In this document: piece after piece, positions 42,284-52,232 of the stretch | Layout: each line of letters begins with the position of its first letter | Position numbering within the stretch: position 1 is the first letter of the stretch | Notes under the pieces: generated by a model | Databases searched by the model: none | What the model was told of the DNA's origin: nothing | What the model saw: only the letters and a program-made list of their open reading frames with translations | Source: Candidatus Opimibacter skivensis | Lineage (GTDB): Bacteria > Bacteroidota > Bacteroidia > Chitinophagales > Saprospiraceae | Reading direction: 5' to 3' | Length of the DNA: 64,000 bases | Assembly (NCBI GenBank): GCA_016721905.1 | Contig: JADKHH010000004.1 | Location: forward strand, 1-64,000 | Translations under genes and position numbers: made by a program

Positions 42284-43636
42284 TCAAGGATGAAGCACAA
42301 TCACTTTGCTGGTCATAACATGCCTGTCTGATTGATCGTATGCCATGATGTAGTATAAGCCGGGGTATTGTGGTTCAAAGGTTTTGGTCGCTGAAGCCGC
42401 TATCACTGTATCCGATAATACAGCATGTCCGGTCTGATCGTAAATGCGGGTGAAAAGCGGCACCGGGCCCTTGTTTTCTATCACGAAATAGTGTTGCGCG
42501 GGGTTTGGAAAAATGTTGAGCTTATAATCGGAAGGAGTTGATTCATCGACCGCGACACTGGTGCATTGATTGAGTTGTGCGCCCAGCGAAAAGTTGCCCC
42601 ACAACACATCGGTCACCTGGTCATTATTGATGTCGCCAGTTGAAACAGCACTAACAAGTTCACCTGGCAGCTGATGCAGTAATATTGGTTCGGAAAAATG
42701 GCCAAGGCCATCGTTTTCGATCAGGATCATTTTTCCTTGCTGGGGGATAGATGTGTACAGGTCTAATGATCCATCACAGTTGAGATCTTCCAGGCTATAG
42801 GATCGGAATATATCTGTTGAGGCAAGGATGGTGTCCTGAAATTCAAAATTTCCATGACCGTCATTATGGTAAAACAAGAGTCCTCTCAGCGAACGGTACA
42901 CGACTATATCCATATCTGTATCTCCGTCGAGATCACCTGACTGCAAGGCAAAATCTAATCCTAAGCCTTGCTGTGATTGTAGCGTAAAATGACCCGTGCT
43001 ATCATTGAGCAATACTTCAAATCCACCGCTGGCCACGGAGACATCCTGGTATCCGTCGCCATTGTAATCAGCAGCATCAATGGCATAGAACTCCGTACCA
43101 CCATGAATCACGAAAGGTGATCCAAATATCCCGGGTGCTATGGACAGGTATACGACGATCTCTGTATGCTGCAGGGATAGTATGTCTAATAAACTATCAT
43201 TGTTGAAATCAGTCAGTAGCACGTGTGTGGTAAAATCAAGTTCCTCGTCTATCACATGGGGCGTAAACGAACCCTGGATGTTTTCAAACCAGGTCAGTTT
43301 GTAGGGGGATTCACTGGAGATGATAAAATCCATCCATCCGTCCCGGTTGATGTCACCGGTGTCAAACATTTCCAGCTCAGTGAGACTGTCTGCGCCTGGT
43401 ATGGACTCGATCAGATATTGATTATTCCCTTGATTGAGATACCATGTCATATTATCCTTTGGCCATTTCAGGTTGGCGGTCAGGATGTCATTGAGGCCAT
43501 CGTTGTTAAAATCAGCGCATGCCAGCTGCTGTATGGTTTGTTCGGTCTGGAAATCTATAAAGATGACCGGGCCGAACTGGGCATGGGTAGTATAGGAAAG
43601 GAAGAAAATGAAAAAAGGGGTTAATACTTTAGGCAT
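42284..43636 (-). CDS. Secreted FG-GAP/VCBS repeat protein with T9SS sorting domain
   Basis: A 450-residue secreted protein. Signal peptide ~1-19 (MPKVLTPFFIFFLSYTTHAQ). At least eight VCBS/FG-GAP blades contain calcium-binding-like DFNNDGLNDI, DINRDGWMDFI, DYNGDGYQDV, DLDGDTDMDIV, DLNCDGSLDLY and DINNDQVTDVL loops, so an integrin-like propeller is likely. The C-terminal Por domain (LNIFPNPAQHYFVIENKG ... LYYIMAYDQSDRHV) targets it to the type IX system. Biological ligand unknown. Confidence 0.87.
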   Translation of the reverse strand: MPKVLTPFFIFFLSYTTHAQFGPVIFIDFQTEQTIQQLACADFNNDGLNDILTANLKWPKDNMTWYLNQGNNQYLIESIPGADSLTELEMFDTGDINRDGWMDFIISSESPYKLTWFENIQGSFTPHVIDEELDFTTHVLLTDFNNDSLLDILSLQHTEIVVYLSIAPGIFGSPFVIHGGTEFYAIDAADYNGDGYQDVSVASGGFEVLLNDSTGHFTLQSQQGLGLDFALQSGDLDGDTDMDIVVYRSLRGLLFYHNDGHGNFEFQDTILASTDIFRSYSLEDLNCDGSLDLYTSIPQQGKMILIENDGLGHFSEPILLHQLPGELVSAVSTGDINNDQVTDVLWGNFSLGAQLNQCTSVAVDESTPSDYKLNIFPNPAQHYFVIENKGPVPLFTRIYDQTGHAVLSDTVIAASATKTFEPQYPGLYYIMAYDQSDRHVMTSKVIVLHP

Positions 43637-44005
43637 ATGGGTGCAGTGGTTTATTGGAAAATTTCAATGCAAAATAAGATACGGGATGAGAAAAAAGGTT
43701 GCCTGGGGTTTGCCTCTTGGACCCCCTTTGCCCCCTGTACTTCGACCTGCTGAAGCTCAACCTGGTGCGATGGTTCGACCTGCTATACCCGTCCTTTTGC
43801 TACAGCTCACCAACCGCAGCTCAGCAACCAAGGGGGTACCTTATCGACTTTAATCCTGCGTGTGGCTAAAGTCTACACATTTCGCTAAAGGCATCTTAAT
43901 ATCTTTTATCGCGCAGAGACGCAGAGGCGCAGTTTAATTTTTCCTTTGCTCCTTCTTTGGCCTCTTCAGCCAGCCGTTCCGCCGTTCCGCCGTTCCGCCT
44001 TTGAA
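43637..44005. other. Intergenic with phrase repeats
   Basis: No gene supported. Includes GGTTCGACCTGCT and CTTCGACCTGCTGAAGCTC-type words, CGCAGAGACGCAGAGGCGCA (about 43913-43933, also at 54401-54422 and 54462-54484) and CCGTTCCGCCGTTCCGCC (43976-44000). Confidence 0.55.
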
Positions 44006-44467
44006 TTAAATCCCTTCATGCACATCCTCCTCCTCTTCTTCCTCTGCTTCTTTTTCGGCTCGCTTGCGGTCCATGTTTGCCTTGAACTGGTCCACTTTTT
44101 TAGCAACAAATTCCATCACGTTATGGCCGGCGGCGATAATTTCGTCCTGGTACCGGGTGATGAGGTATGTGGCTGCGGAAAACAAAGCAAGGGTGACCCA
44201 TCGTTTCATGGGTTTATTCTTTGAACCGGACATGATGGCATTGGCGATCAGGCCGGAAGCGAGAGCTGCTCCTTCCTTGAGTATGTCAGATTCATTATCA
44301 ATGGAGTCGGTAAGACCTGAAAAGGCATTCTTGATCAGGTTGATGGGTTTGATGTTTTCGTATTGCTCCTTGACGTTATCCTTCAGTTGTTTCCACTGAA
44401 TATCCTGGTCACGCTCCAGTTCCTGTACGCGTGCCTGCAACATATCGATATCGGTGATCTCAGTCAT
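44006..44467 (-). CDS. Small membrane-associated protein downstream of holin-like gene
   Basis: 153 residues. N-terminal coiled coil (IDMLQARVQELERDQDIQWKQLKDNVKEQ), a middle segment with GAALASGLIANAIM and RWVTLALFSAATYLI that may lie in the membrane, and an extremely acidic C-terminus (KRAEKEAEEEEEEDVHEGI). I do not recognise a family. The ATG overlaps the preceding holin-like gene by eight bases, so they are translated together; with the YtxH gene upstream they form a small-membrane-protein cluster. Confidence 0.75.
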   Translation of the reverse strand: MTEITDIDMLQARVQELERDQDIQWKQLKDNVKEQYENIKPINLIKNAFSGLTDSIDNESDILKEGAALASGLIANAIMSGSKNKPMKRWVTLALFSAATYLITRYQDEIIAAGHNVMEFVAKKVDQFKANMDRKRAEKEAEEEEEEDVHEGI

Positions 44468-44816
44468 TGTGCTTGTCTTTTAAGATTTGGGTGATCAAGC
44501 CATTCATCAATGGTTTGCGAATCATCTTATAGCGTCTGAAATACACAAAAATGGTAATCAGCGTAAACGCCGCAGCCATCAGTAAAAAGCCAGAGTACAT
44601 GTTGCCCATCAGATGACCGATATATAAGGCGAGTCCCATACCCAGCATAAACAGTACAATGAAGACCAGTGCCCATACAACGAGGCTGGCTAATAAGGAA
44701 GAGACTACCCTGGTCGCAATGCCAGTGCCTCGAAGGGTGTAGAGTTCAACATTTGTCTTGACAAATTGCTCCACATCATCCATCAATGGAATGGTGTCTT
44801 CGGGTTTTGGTTTCAT
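44460..44816 (-). CDS. Phage-holin-family-like membrane protein
   Basis: 118 residues: short cytoplasmic start (MKPKPEDTIPLMDDVEQFVK), then VSSLLASLVVWALVFIVLFM and MGNMYSGFLLMAAAFTLITI, two long membrane segments, and a basic tail (RRYKMIRKPLMNGLI). This matches the small 'putative actinobacterial holin-X/phage holin' family (PF07332-like) found beside YtxH and CsbD-type stress genes. Role unknown. It overlaps the next gene by eight bases. Confidence 0.75.
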   Translation of the reverse strand: MKPKPEDTIPLMDDVEQFVKTNVELYTLRGTGIATRVVSSLLASLVVWALVFIVLFMLGMGLALYIGHLMGNMYSGFLLMAAAFTLITIFVYFRRYKMIRKPLMNGLITQILKDKHND

Positions 44817-45023
44817 AGTTGATTACCTTTTGTCTGAACTGACCCGACACCTCTATGTATATTGATCACCGAAGGACTACCTACGGTCATTGAAAACATA
44901 AAAGGGGTGAGCCTGCAGGTTTTGTATTAACGCTGGTAAAGATACATGAAATGAACCTTTAAAAGACAAAACCTAAAGGATGCTGTGGATCCGTTTCCGG
45001 TATTCCACAGCTATCCTTCCTGG

Positions 45024-45278
45024 TTATTTCAGCTCAGTGAATTTTGCTTTTGCCTGGTTAGCCTTTCCATTTGCGTCATGCAATTCCTGCATAAATGGGG
45101 TCTTGACTGCCTCGACAAGGTGATTGGCTTTCTCTTTGATACTGCCCATCAAGTCTTCGCCCTTTCTTGTCATTTTTCCGCGGGTGTTTGACCCCTTATC
45201 CGGAGCAAACAATACGCCCAACACTGCTCCAACGGCTGCGCCGGCAACAATACCCAATACTACTCTTGATGTTTTCAT
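45024..45278 (-). CDS. YtxH domain protein, paralogue 3
   Basis: 84 residues from the ATG at 45276-45278 (MKTSRVVLGIVAGAAVGAVL, then GVLFAPDKGSNTRGKMTRKG). The open frame extends upstream to 45608 but that piece is hydrophobic non-coding DNA. Shorter tail than paralogues 1 and 2. It is upstream of the holin-like and acidic-tail genes in the same direction, so the three may be one stress operon. Confidence 0.88.
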   Translation of the reverse strand: MKTSRVVLGIVAGAAVGAVLGVLFAPDKGSNTRGKMTRKGEDLMGSIKEKANHLVEAVKTPFMQELHDANGKANQAKAKFTELK

Positions 45279-45722
45279 GACATTATTTATTTTAATGATT
45301 AATTGAATACAAACGCAACTAAAGCGGTGAGTCTTCCTTTTTATTACTTCAGCAAACACATAAAAAACCCGATCCTGTCTGTTCAGACAGATTATCCAGT
45401 ATAAATAAATCTGTAAAGTGGTGAGAGGTGATCCAGATGCTCTGATAAAGACACTGTATCGGTGGTGAGTATCAGTAAAACGGTGGATGTTGTCCAAAAG
45501 TTTTGTGGGATGGAATAAAAAATACTTAAATTTTTTAAATAAAGGAATTATATAAAAGTGCCAGATAATTGTATAAAAAATCGGGAAAAGGTCATTGTAA
45601 GGATTCAAGTGGAGACGCGCATAATGTGGAGACGGGCATCATGTAGAGACGCGATAAATCGCGTCTCTACATGATGCCCGTCTCTAAACATCACTTTTCA
45701 TTTTTCACTTTTCACTTTTCAC
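45279..45722. other. Intergenic, AT-rich with palindrome
   Basis: 444 bases. The left part is AT-rich and holds possible promoter DNA of the YtxH gene; the right part holds palindrome A2 (45629-45684). No gene supported. Confidence 0.6.
45629..45684. repeat. 56-bp palindrome (family A, copy 2)
   Basis: A perfect inverted repeat with 27-base arms and a two-base loop. The core (GTAGAGACGCGAT and complement) is the same as at 21011-21054, but the outer arms (GAGACGGGCATCAT / ATGATGCCCGTCTC) are different yet fully paired. It lies downstream of the WG-repeat gene (minus strand) and may terminate it. Confidence 0.85.
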
Positions 45723-46853
45723 TTAATTTTCACTCCAAACCACTTCCCCCTTCGGATTGATATACACAATCGTGTTTTCAAACGCAGTACCAGCCTCCAT
45801 GCGGGCCATTCCGTTTTTAAAATGATTGATGCCTGCATACTGTGGAGGAATCACTACTTCTCCCCTGATATTCATAAATCCCCATTTCATGTCTTCATCC
45901 TGGATAGGAATCAGGCCATAATTAAATGCACCCACATTGCGGTAAGGAAGATTATCTAAAACAACGGTGCCTTCCTTGTCAATCACTTTCCAGATTTTAC
46001 TTTTTTTATCCTCGCTTCTGACCCAGACGGTAGCATAGCCTCCTGAAAAATCCCATCCGAAATCATATTCCGGAGCAATCACATATACTCCTTCGGTGTC
46101 GATATAACCTCCCTTGATCGTAAAACCATGCTCTGCTGCTGAATCATCCTGTTGCCACATCGCCCAGGCAAGGCCATCCACAAAATTTCCGGCTGACTGG
46201 AATTGTGCTGAAATAGCCCATTGCCCGGTAGAATCTATAAATCCTGTTTGTTCATCAGCACCAAAGACCGGAGCACGCCCTTCATTGAATCTGGGATGAT
46301 TGACGGTGCCGGTATATTGTGGGTTGACAACCACCTGGCCGGTGGTATCTATAAATCCTATCCACCCTCCCAGTTTGATCGCAGCATATCCATTGTGAAA
46401 ATCAGCTGCGTCTTCAAAGCGGCAGTGAATCACTTCTTTACCATAATGATCTACATATCCGTACAATCCATGTTTGTTGACATACGCAAATCCCTCGGTA
46501 AACGTACCTGCATTGAGATAGACGGGTTGCACCATCCATTGTCCTTTCTGATCGACGAAGCCATAATGCATTTCGGTGCCGCTCATGATCCCCACCTTTG
46601 CCATTCCATCAGAAAAGTCATCGGCTTCATCCCATTGAGGTTGCAAGACCGTTTCACCTTTTCTGTTGATATAACCCCATTTTCCCTTAACACGGATGGG
46701 ATAGAGCGCTTCGATAAACTGATTGCAGTTGGTCTGCCGGTCTGCGTCCGATTCGGTTTTACCTTTTACCGCAGGAGCCCCTGGTTTGCAACCCAGAAAT
46801 GAAAAAAGGGATAGCATGATCAACATAGCCGGGATAAGTTTCGATAGTTTCAT
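45723..46853 (-). CDS. WG-repeat lipoprotein
   Basis: 376 residues from the ATG at 46851-46853 (MKLSKLIPAMLIMLSLFSFL then lipobox FLGC). An upstream ATG (46910) is not supported. Seven WG (KWG) beta-hairpin repeats follow: GKWGYINRKGETVLQPQWDE, MHYGFVDQKGQWMVQPVY, GLYGYVDHYGKEVIHCRFED, GWIGFIDTTGQVVVNPQY, TGFIDSTGQWAISAQF, GGYIDTEGVYVIAPEYD, and KWGFMNIRGEVVIPPQYAG. WG-repeat proteins are surface or periplasmic scaffolds of unknown function. Palindrome 45629-45684 follows the stop. Confidence 0.88.
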   Translation of the reverse strand: MKLSKLIPAMLIMLSLFSFLGCKPGAPAVKGKTESDADRQTNCNQFIEALYPIRVKGKWGYINRKGETVLQPQWDEADDFSDGMAKVGIMSGTEMHYGFVDQKGQWMVQPVYLNAGTFTEGFAYVNKHGLYGYVDHYGKEVIHCRFEDAADFHNGYAAIKLGGWIGFIDTTGQVVVNPQYTGTVNHPRFNEGRAPVFGADEQTGFIDSTGQWAISAQFQSAGNFVDGLAWAMWQQDDSAAEHGFTIKGGYIDTEGVYVIAPEYDFGWDFSGGYATVWVRSEDKKSKIWKVIDKEGTVVLDNLPYRNVGAFNYGLIPIQDEDMKWGFMNIRGEVVIPPQYAGINHFKNGMARMEAGTAFENTIVYINPKGEVVWSEN

Positions 46854-47050
46854 GAGCACTTCAGCGTGTTCGCGAAAGTAAGAATTATGAAGTATTTCAT
46901 GAGTTTCCACGGCTTGAAAGGCCGTGGCAATTCAATTCCCCGGGCTTGCAAGCCGGGTTTATTCTCATGGAAATATTTGTTGCCTGCAAACTTTTCCTTG
47001 CTCCCTGCTCCTTGCTCCTTGCTCCCTGCTTTTTTTAACTTCACCCTTCC
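46854..47050. other. Intergenic between divergent genes
   Basis: 197 bases with inverted repeats CCACGGCTTGAAAGGCCGTGG (near 46908) and CCCGGGCTTGCAAGCCGGG (46939-46957), then a GCTCCTTGCTCCCTGC array (46997-47032) ending just before the ATP-grasp start. No gene. Confidence 0.5.
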
Positions 47051-48270
47051 ATGACAACGATTGCCTATATCACCCCCAATTTCACGGCCAATGCCGTGCG
47101 GTTTATCGAATCCCTCACTACCCTCCATGACGTCCGCCTCGTAGTCATCAGTCAGGAACCTATCTCCCTGCTTCCTTCATGGCAACAGAGCCGGATCTCT
47201 ATAGCACGGGAAGTAGGTGATGTTTTTGACAAGTGGACCCTGATCAAGACACTGACCGATCTACAGCGCATCACAGGCCCTTTCCATCGCCTCCTCGGCG
47301 CTACTGAACAGCTCCAGGTGCCCATGGCTGAAGCCCGCCTGGCTGTCGGTGTCCCCGGGATGAATACGGAGACTGCCCTCAATTTCAGGGACAAGGCGCG
47401 TATGAAAATGCTCTTTAATGAAAACGGAATTCCCTGCGCAAAGCATGCCCTGACGCATGATCTGGAGAGTGCTTTTGAATTTATCCGGAAGTGTCCCTAT
47501 CCAGTGGTTGCAAAGCCGGTTTCCGGTGCAGGTTCGCAGACCACTTACAGAGTCACTAATGATGAAGAAATGGTGGCTGCCTTTTCCTCACTCGGACATG
47601 CGGTAGCAGAGGGCGTGATCATCGAAGAGTTTATCCAGGGAGAAGAATTTTCACTGGATACTTTTTCACCAATGGCAAGATACTGGGTCAAACGATCAAT
47701 CATTATTATCCGACTCCACTGGAGGCGATGTCTAATCCCTGGATTCAATGGCGGGTGATGCTTCGCAAGGAACATCAGGGCAGGGCCTTTGATGATATAC
47801 GCAAGGCCGGAAAAAAAGCACTGGATGTACTTGGTATGAAGACAGGCCTGAGTCACATGGAATGGTTCAGGAGAAAGACGGCAGCATCGCCATCTCCGGA
47901 AATTGCGGCCCGGCCTCCGGGAGCCCAGTTTACCACACTCATTTCACGCGCATGTGATTTTGATGCCATCAGGGCGTGGGCAAAACTTATGATCTATGAC
48001 GAGCCCGTCTCTACAGACATCAAATACAGCAGCGGAGCAGCATACCTGCGAGGTCAGGGTGAAGGTCGGGTGTCGCACGTGGAAGGCCTCGATGTTGTGC
48101 GTGCAAAGTATGCTGACATCATCACAGATGTACGGATTCCTAAGCCCGGACAGGAAAAATCACAGAGCTACGAAGGCGAGGGTTTTATTATCCTGCGTCA
48201 TCAGGATTCGAAGGTGGTGGATAGTGCCTTGAGGGATATTGTGGAGACGGTCAGGGTGGTGTTGGTGTAA
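47051..48270 (+). pseudogene. ATP-grasp ligase, one-base frameshift
   Basis: An ATP-grasp enzyme of ~406 residues. The N-terminal half (47051 to ~47670) has a pre-ATP-grasp fold (IAYITPNFTANAVRFIESLT), MNTETALNFRDKARMKMLF, and CPYPVVAKPVSGAGSQTTYR (ATP-binding Lys); EGVIIEEFIQGEEFSLDTFS starts the metal-binding part. There the frame breaks (near 47662-47671, a missing base after TTTTTCACC); the continuation NGKILGQTINHYYPTPLEAM and MSNPWIQWRVMLRKE reads to 48270. Substrate unknown; similar proteins join amino acids. The minus-strand WG gene is divergent. Assembly error versus true mutation is open. Confidence 0.8.
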
Positions 48271-48385
48271 GAGAGTGAGAGAGTAAGAGAGTGAGAGGCC
48301 ATTCAGCTGGTGTTGAGGACACCATGCCAGCGGCAACGTGAGTTGTGAGTTGTGAATTGTGAGTAATGAAAACGTTAGACGCGAG

Positions 48386-49453
48386 ATGACAACACAGATA
48401 TCAAAGAAATCTTTCGGTACCGCACCAGGTGGCTATGAGGTCACTGAATTTACGTTGATAAATGGTCACGGCATTGAAGTTAAGGTGATCAATTATGGTT
48501 GTACGATCACTTCGTTGAAAGTACCTGACCGGCATGGAGTGTTTGCGGATATCGTGCTGGGGTATGATGATCTGGAGGGATACCTCCAATCGAATGCATA
48601 TATCGGTTGTGTCGTAGGTCGGTTTGCGAATCGGATAGCCCATGGAAAGTTTTCACTTGAAGGAAAGGAATATGTGCTTGCACAAAACCTGCCTCCGCAT
48701 CATTTGCACGGAGGTGTCAAGGGTTTTAGTCATGCTGTTTGGTCTGCAGAAGAAATAGAAACTAAAGAGGGTGTTGGTATTCGATTCACGCACGTGAGCC
48801 CTGATGGTGATGAAGGATATCCTGGTAATCTCCAGATGGAGGTTACGTATATGCTGAGGGATGATGATACACTTTCATTTGACTATCGCGCGACGACAGA
48901 CCAGCCGACCATCCTCAATCTGACGCAGCATACCTACTTCAATCTCCATGGAAGTAATGAGCCTATACTTGATCACCTGTTGACGATCCATGCGGATCAT
49001 TTCCTGCCTGTAGATGAGACGATGATCCCCACCGGAGAGATCAGAAGTGTTGATGGCTCTCCTTTTGATTTCCGAACATTTAAATCTGTCGGTCGTGATA
49101 TCGGAGTGGATGATCTTCAGTTAGCTATCGGACATGGCTATGATCACTGCTGGGTGTTTAACAATCCATCCCAAGACATGCATCATGCTGCCACACTCTA
49201 TGATCCTTTGAGTGGAAGAAGAATGAATGTATATACCACCGAACCAGGAATGCAGTTGTACACCGCTAATTTTTTACAGAGTAAGATGGCCGGTAAAAAC
49301 AATGTTGCCTTGACTCCACGCAGTGGGTTGTGCCTGGAGACGCAGCATTTTCCGGATTCACCTAATCAGCCGGGATTTCCATCTGTGGTGTTGCAACCGG
49401 GAGAAAATTATCGCTCAAAAACGCTGTTGAAATTTTCTTTGGAAAATTCTTGA
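48386..49453 (+). CDS. galM: Aldose 1-epimerase
   Basis: 355 residues from ATG 48386 (MTTQISKKSFGTAPGGYEVT); a GTG 27 bases upstream is less likely. GalM/mutarotase family: YGCTITSLKVPDRHG, YIGCVVGRFANRIAHGKF (NRIA motif), LHGGVKGFSHAVWS, LTQHTYFNLHGS (catalytic His in QHTYFNL), and GLCLETQHFPDSPNQPGFPS (catalytic Glu in LETQHFPDSPN). It interconverts alpha and beta anomers of aldoses, feeding galactose or glucose catabolism. No sugar operon is visible around it, so its induction is unclear. The palindrome at 49454 follows the stop. Confidence 0.94.
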   Translation: MTTQISKKSFGTAPGGYEVTEFTLINGHGIEVKVINYGCTITSLKVPDRHGVFADIVLGYDDLEGYLQSNAYIGCVVGRFANRIAHGKFSLEGKEYVLAQNLPPHHLHGGVKGFSHAVWSAEEIETKEGVGIRFTHVSPDGDEGYPGNLQMEVTYMLRDDDTLSFDYRATTDQPTILNLTQHTYFNLHGSNEPILDHLLTIHADHFLPVDETMIPTGEIRSVDGSPFDFRTFKSVGRDIGVDDLQLAIGHGYDHCWVFNNPSQDMHHAATLYDPLSGRRMNVYTTEPGMQLYTANFLQSKMAGKNNVALTPRSGLCLETQHFPDSPNQPGFPSVVLQPGENYRSKTLLKFSLENS

Positions 49454-49513
49454 GGTTTAAAATAATATCGTAGGGGTTCAAAATTTTGAACCCCTACAAT
49501 ATTATTTTAAACC
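49454..49513. repeat. 60-bp palindrome (family B, copy 2)
   Basis: 30-base arms with one mismatch and no loop. The 28-base centre (GTAGGGGTTCAAAA and complement) is identical to copy 1 at 7444-7501; the outer arms are AT-rich (GGTTTAAAATAATAT / ATATTATTTTAAACC) and different. It lies between convergent galM (+) and the OmpA gene (-). Confidence 0.85.
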
Positions 49514-49550
49514 CTTTTTCACTTTTCATTTTTCACTTTTCGTTTTTCAC

Positions 49551-51330
49551 TTAAAGTGAAACAATCTTGATCTCCACCCGCTGATTTCTCCTCCGGCCAT
49601 CGACTGTTTGATTGGTCGCGATAGGTTGACGCTTGCCATATCCCTTGTAGGTGATACGTGATTGAGGAATGCCTTTGTCATAGAGATACTCGGCGATATC
49701 TTTTGCACGGGCTGTAGAGAGGCGATCGCAATAGGCTTCTTCCGGCAGACTGTTGGTGTGTCCACCGATTTCGATATTTACCTGGTCGTTCTCTTTGAGA
49801 AAGGTGTATATCTCTTCGAGTACAGCATAGGATTCAGGTTTGATGGTAGCGCTGTCTGCTTCGAAGTACAGCTTGTCTACGCGAATGGTTTGTCCTACGG
49901 CAATCGTTGCGATGTCGAGTGTCTTCAATACTTTTTCGCCCTCCATCATTACGGTCGTAGTGGCAATACATCCATTGGCATCCACCACACTGAGCGTGTG
50001 TGAGCCTTCAGGTAGTTTTGTTGCCTGGGCGATTGTCTCCCCATTGCTCCACTTGAATTCAAACGGCTCCACTCCACCTGTCACCTTTGCTGTTGCTTTT
50101 CCATCTGTAGCAAGTATGTCAGAAGATTTAGCATTGATCAGTGTGGTCACTGTCATGACCGGTGACGCAGGAATAATCGCACTGGCCAGGATGGATTTGC
50201 CTAACTGGTCAGTCACGGTAACCTGGTATAGTCCTGCTGGCAATCCTGTAACTTCTTCGCCTGATCCGGAAGGGATGCTCCAGCTATATCCATAAGGAGG
50301 GACACCTCCCGCGGCTTTTGCCAACAAACGACCGGTGGCCATGCCTGTACATACCGGTGTGGATTTGACTTCGATCACAGCGGCCAGTTCATTTCCTTTC
50401 ACTACAGGCTCTACGACCTTGGTGGTGTCTTCGATCACTCTTGACAATCCGTTGTGTCCGGCCATCCAGACATTTTTTCCGGGGCCCTGGGACAGCAGGA
50501 TCATCTGATCAGTGGCACCTCCTTCATTCATGCTGACTACTTTTTCCTGGTAAGGGTCGTATTTAACGAGCATATTGGAAGCGATGTAGATGAGTCCTTT
50601 CGAATCAGAGGAGAGTGCCTTGACGGGTCCTTCGACGAGGTCGCGCCATGCATCAATCGGATACCAGCGGTTATAGGCATCGACGAGCCACATATTGCTG
50701 TCAGCCGCCATCCAGGCACCTTCTGAGGTAGAGGTGATGCCGGTGATGGCCTGCTCCTTTTCATACAGCTTCCATTTCTTACCGTCTATCCGCACGACGC
50801 CTGCCCTGGAGCCGATCCAGCGGATACCGGATGGATCTGTGTGGATAAAGGTGATTTCATTGCTGGCCAATATCCCATCAGCCGTTGTATACTGCTTGAC
50901 TACTTTTTCCTGCGGTATGGAGACCGTGGAGACACCATTGTTGGTTCCGACCCAGATCATGGTCTTGGTCACGTCCATGCATGTTGCCCCGGTACCTGCA
51001 TCGACTGTGAGTACTTTGCCGGTAGCTGTAAAACGTATGGAGCCGTCCTTAGAAAGAAGGATCAGGCCATAATCCGGGGACCAGTCCACATCCATGATCT
51101 GGTCTCCTACGGACATTGGTTGAGCCCGGTTGTTGTTTGATGGAATCATAAAGACATCTACACTAGTGGCCACGTAGAGGTTTCCTGATCCGTCATGGGC
51201 GATGGCCCTGTAGGCTACCTTTGGGAGGTATACCCTCGATTTGCTGGACGGCTTTGAGTGATTGGGCCTGGGCAGCATAGGATAGAAAAAGGGCAATGAT
51301 TCCGGGAATGATATTTTTAATGAATGGCAT
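49551..51330 (-). pseudogene. Secreted propeller-OmpA family protein with N-terminal frameshift
   Basis: The ATG at 51328-51330 starts a signal peptide (MPFIKNIIPGIIALFLSYAA), then QSLKAVQQIEGIPP; the frame fails near 51218-51226 and the rest is read in another frame (KVAYRAIAHDGSGNLYVATS). The body contains a beta-propeller like the sensor part of hybrid two-component regulators (WVGTNNGVSTV, GIRWIGSRAGVVRIDGKKW), PKD/SprB-like repeats (GGVPPYGYSWSIPSGSGEEV, GGVEPFEFKWSNGET), and a C-terminal OmpA domain (INIEIGGHTNSLPEEAYCDRL, GYGKRQPIATN) that binds peptidoglycan. About 590 residues in all. One indel only. Confidence 0.82.
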
Positions 51331-51421
51331 ACGTAGTGATTCTTTTCACAAAACGGACCATGATGGGTCCGATAATGGTTAACTGTTAATAGCAGGGGGA
51401 TAGTATCTCTCTCTGGAGGTG

Positions 51422-51751
51422 CTAAGATAAAATAAGATTTTCCTTGTCATCATATTCTACCGAGAGCTTCACTCTCATACCTAAAGCATCCATGACAGGA
51501 AGGATCGTCAACAACCGAAAGTTTTTTGTATTGTTTTCGATTTTGGAGATTTGAGCTTTCTGCACACCAATCAATGCACCAAGTTGCTCCTGGCTTAACC
51601 TTTTACGTTTTCGTGCTTCTTTAATCATCGCGCCAAGGATATCCATCCGAAGTTCGTATTCAAATTTTTCTCTGGACGGTGTGCCCCGTTTACCAAAAAG
51701 TTCTTCTGTCAGATCATCTATAGATTTAAGTTTCAACTTAGTCTTGTTCAT
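51422..51751 (-). CDS. higA: XRE-family antitoxin (HigA-like)
   Basis: 109 residues. A Cro/CI-type helix-turn-helix: IKEARKRKRLSQEQLGALIG then VQKAQISKIENNTKNFRL. It lies one base after the HigB-like toxin on the same strand, in the toxin-first order typical of HigBA. HigA proteins bind and neutralise HigB and repress their own promoter. Confidence 0.85.
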   Translation of the reverse strand: MNKTKLKLKSIDDLTEELFGKRGTPSREKFEYELRMDILGAMIKEARKRKRLSQEQLGALIGVQKAQISKIENNTKNFRLLTILPVMDALGMRVKLSVEYDDKENLILS

Positions 51752-51752
51752 T

Positions 51753-52082
51753 CTAATTAAAATTTAAATACGAATTCCTCAATCGTTGTGCTTTTTCAAT
51801 TTCTTTTAATGGCGTCTTTTGGGTGCGTTTATAAATTCCATGCGTGCAGACGACCAGTGCCTTTTCTGTTGGACTCCAAAAGGCAAACAACCTCACCTGT
51901 CGATTTGCATATTTTGTTCTGAATTCCCAAATATTTTTATTCAATTTCTTAAATAATTCGGGGTCATTAATTTCTCTTGATTTCTCAATGTTAAAAGTGA
52001 CCTTGGCCTTGATTTTCTCATCAAGGCTTTGAATAAAAGACCAGGCTTCATCCATAAAGAGGATGTTAAATCTAGTTTTCAT
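51753..52082 (-). CDS. higB: HigB/Gp49-like toxin
   Basis: 109 residues of the RelE/ParE-superfamily HigB type (phage-derived Gp49-like): MDEAWSFIQSLDEKIKAKVT, NKNIWEFRTKYANRQVRLFA, FWSPTEKALVVCTHGIYKRT, KTPLKEIEKAQRLRNSYLNF. Conserved Arg/Lys/His residues in the strand region fit an mRNA interferase. It is the first gene of the toxin-first pair with the XRE antitoxin. Confidence 0.87.
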   Translation of the reverse strand: MKTRFNILFMDEAWSFIQSLDEKIKAKVTFNIEKSREINDPELFKKLNKNIWEFRTKYANRQVRLFAFWSPTEKALVVCTHGIYKRTQKTPLKEIEKAQRLRNSYLNFN

Positions 52083-52232
52083 CTGGTGAATGCAAACTAA
52101 GGTTACAAATATATAAAAGTTTCCTTTAGGGGATACTTTTAAAATCCTTACAGTGGTTTAAGTTAGGGTGTATTGCAGCCAAAAAGCAAGTGTAAACTAG
52201 CTGTGCGCTAAATATTCAGCATAAATTACACC

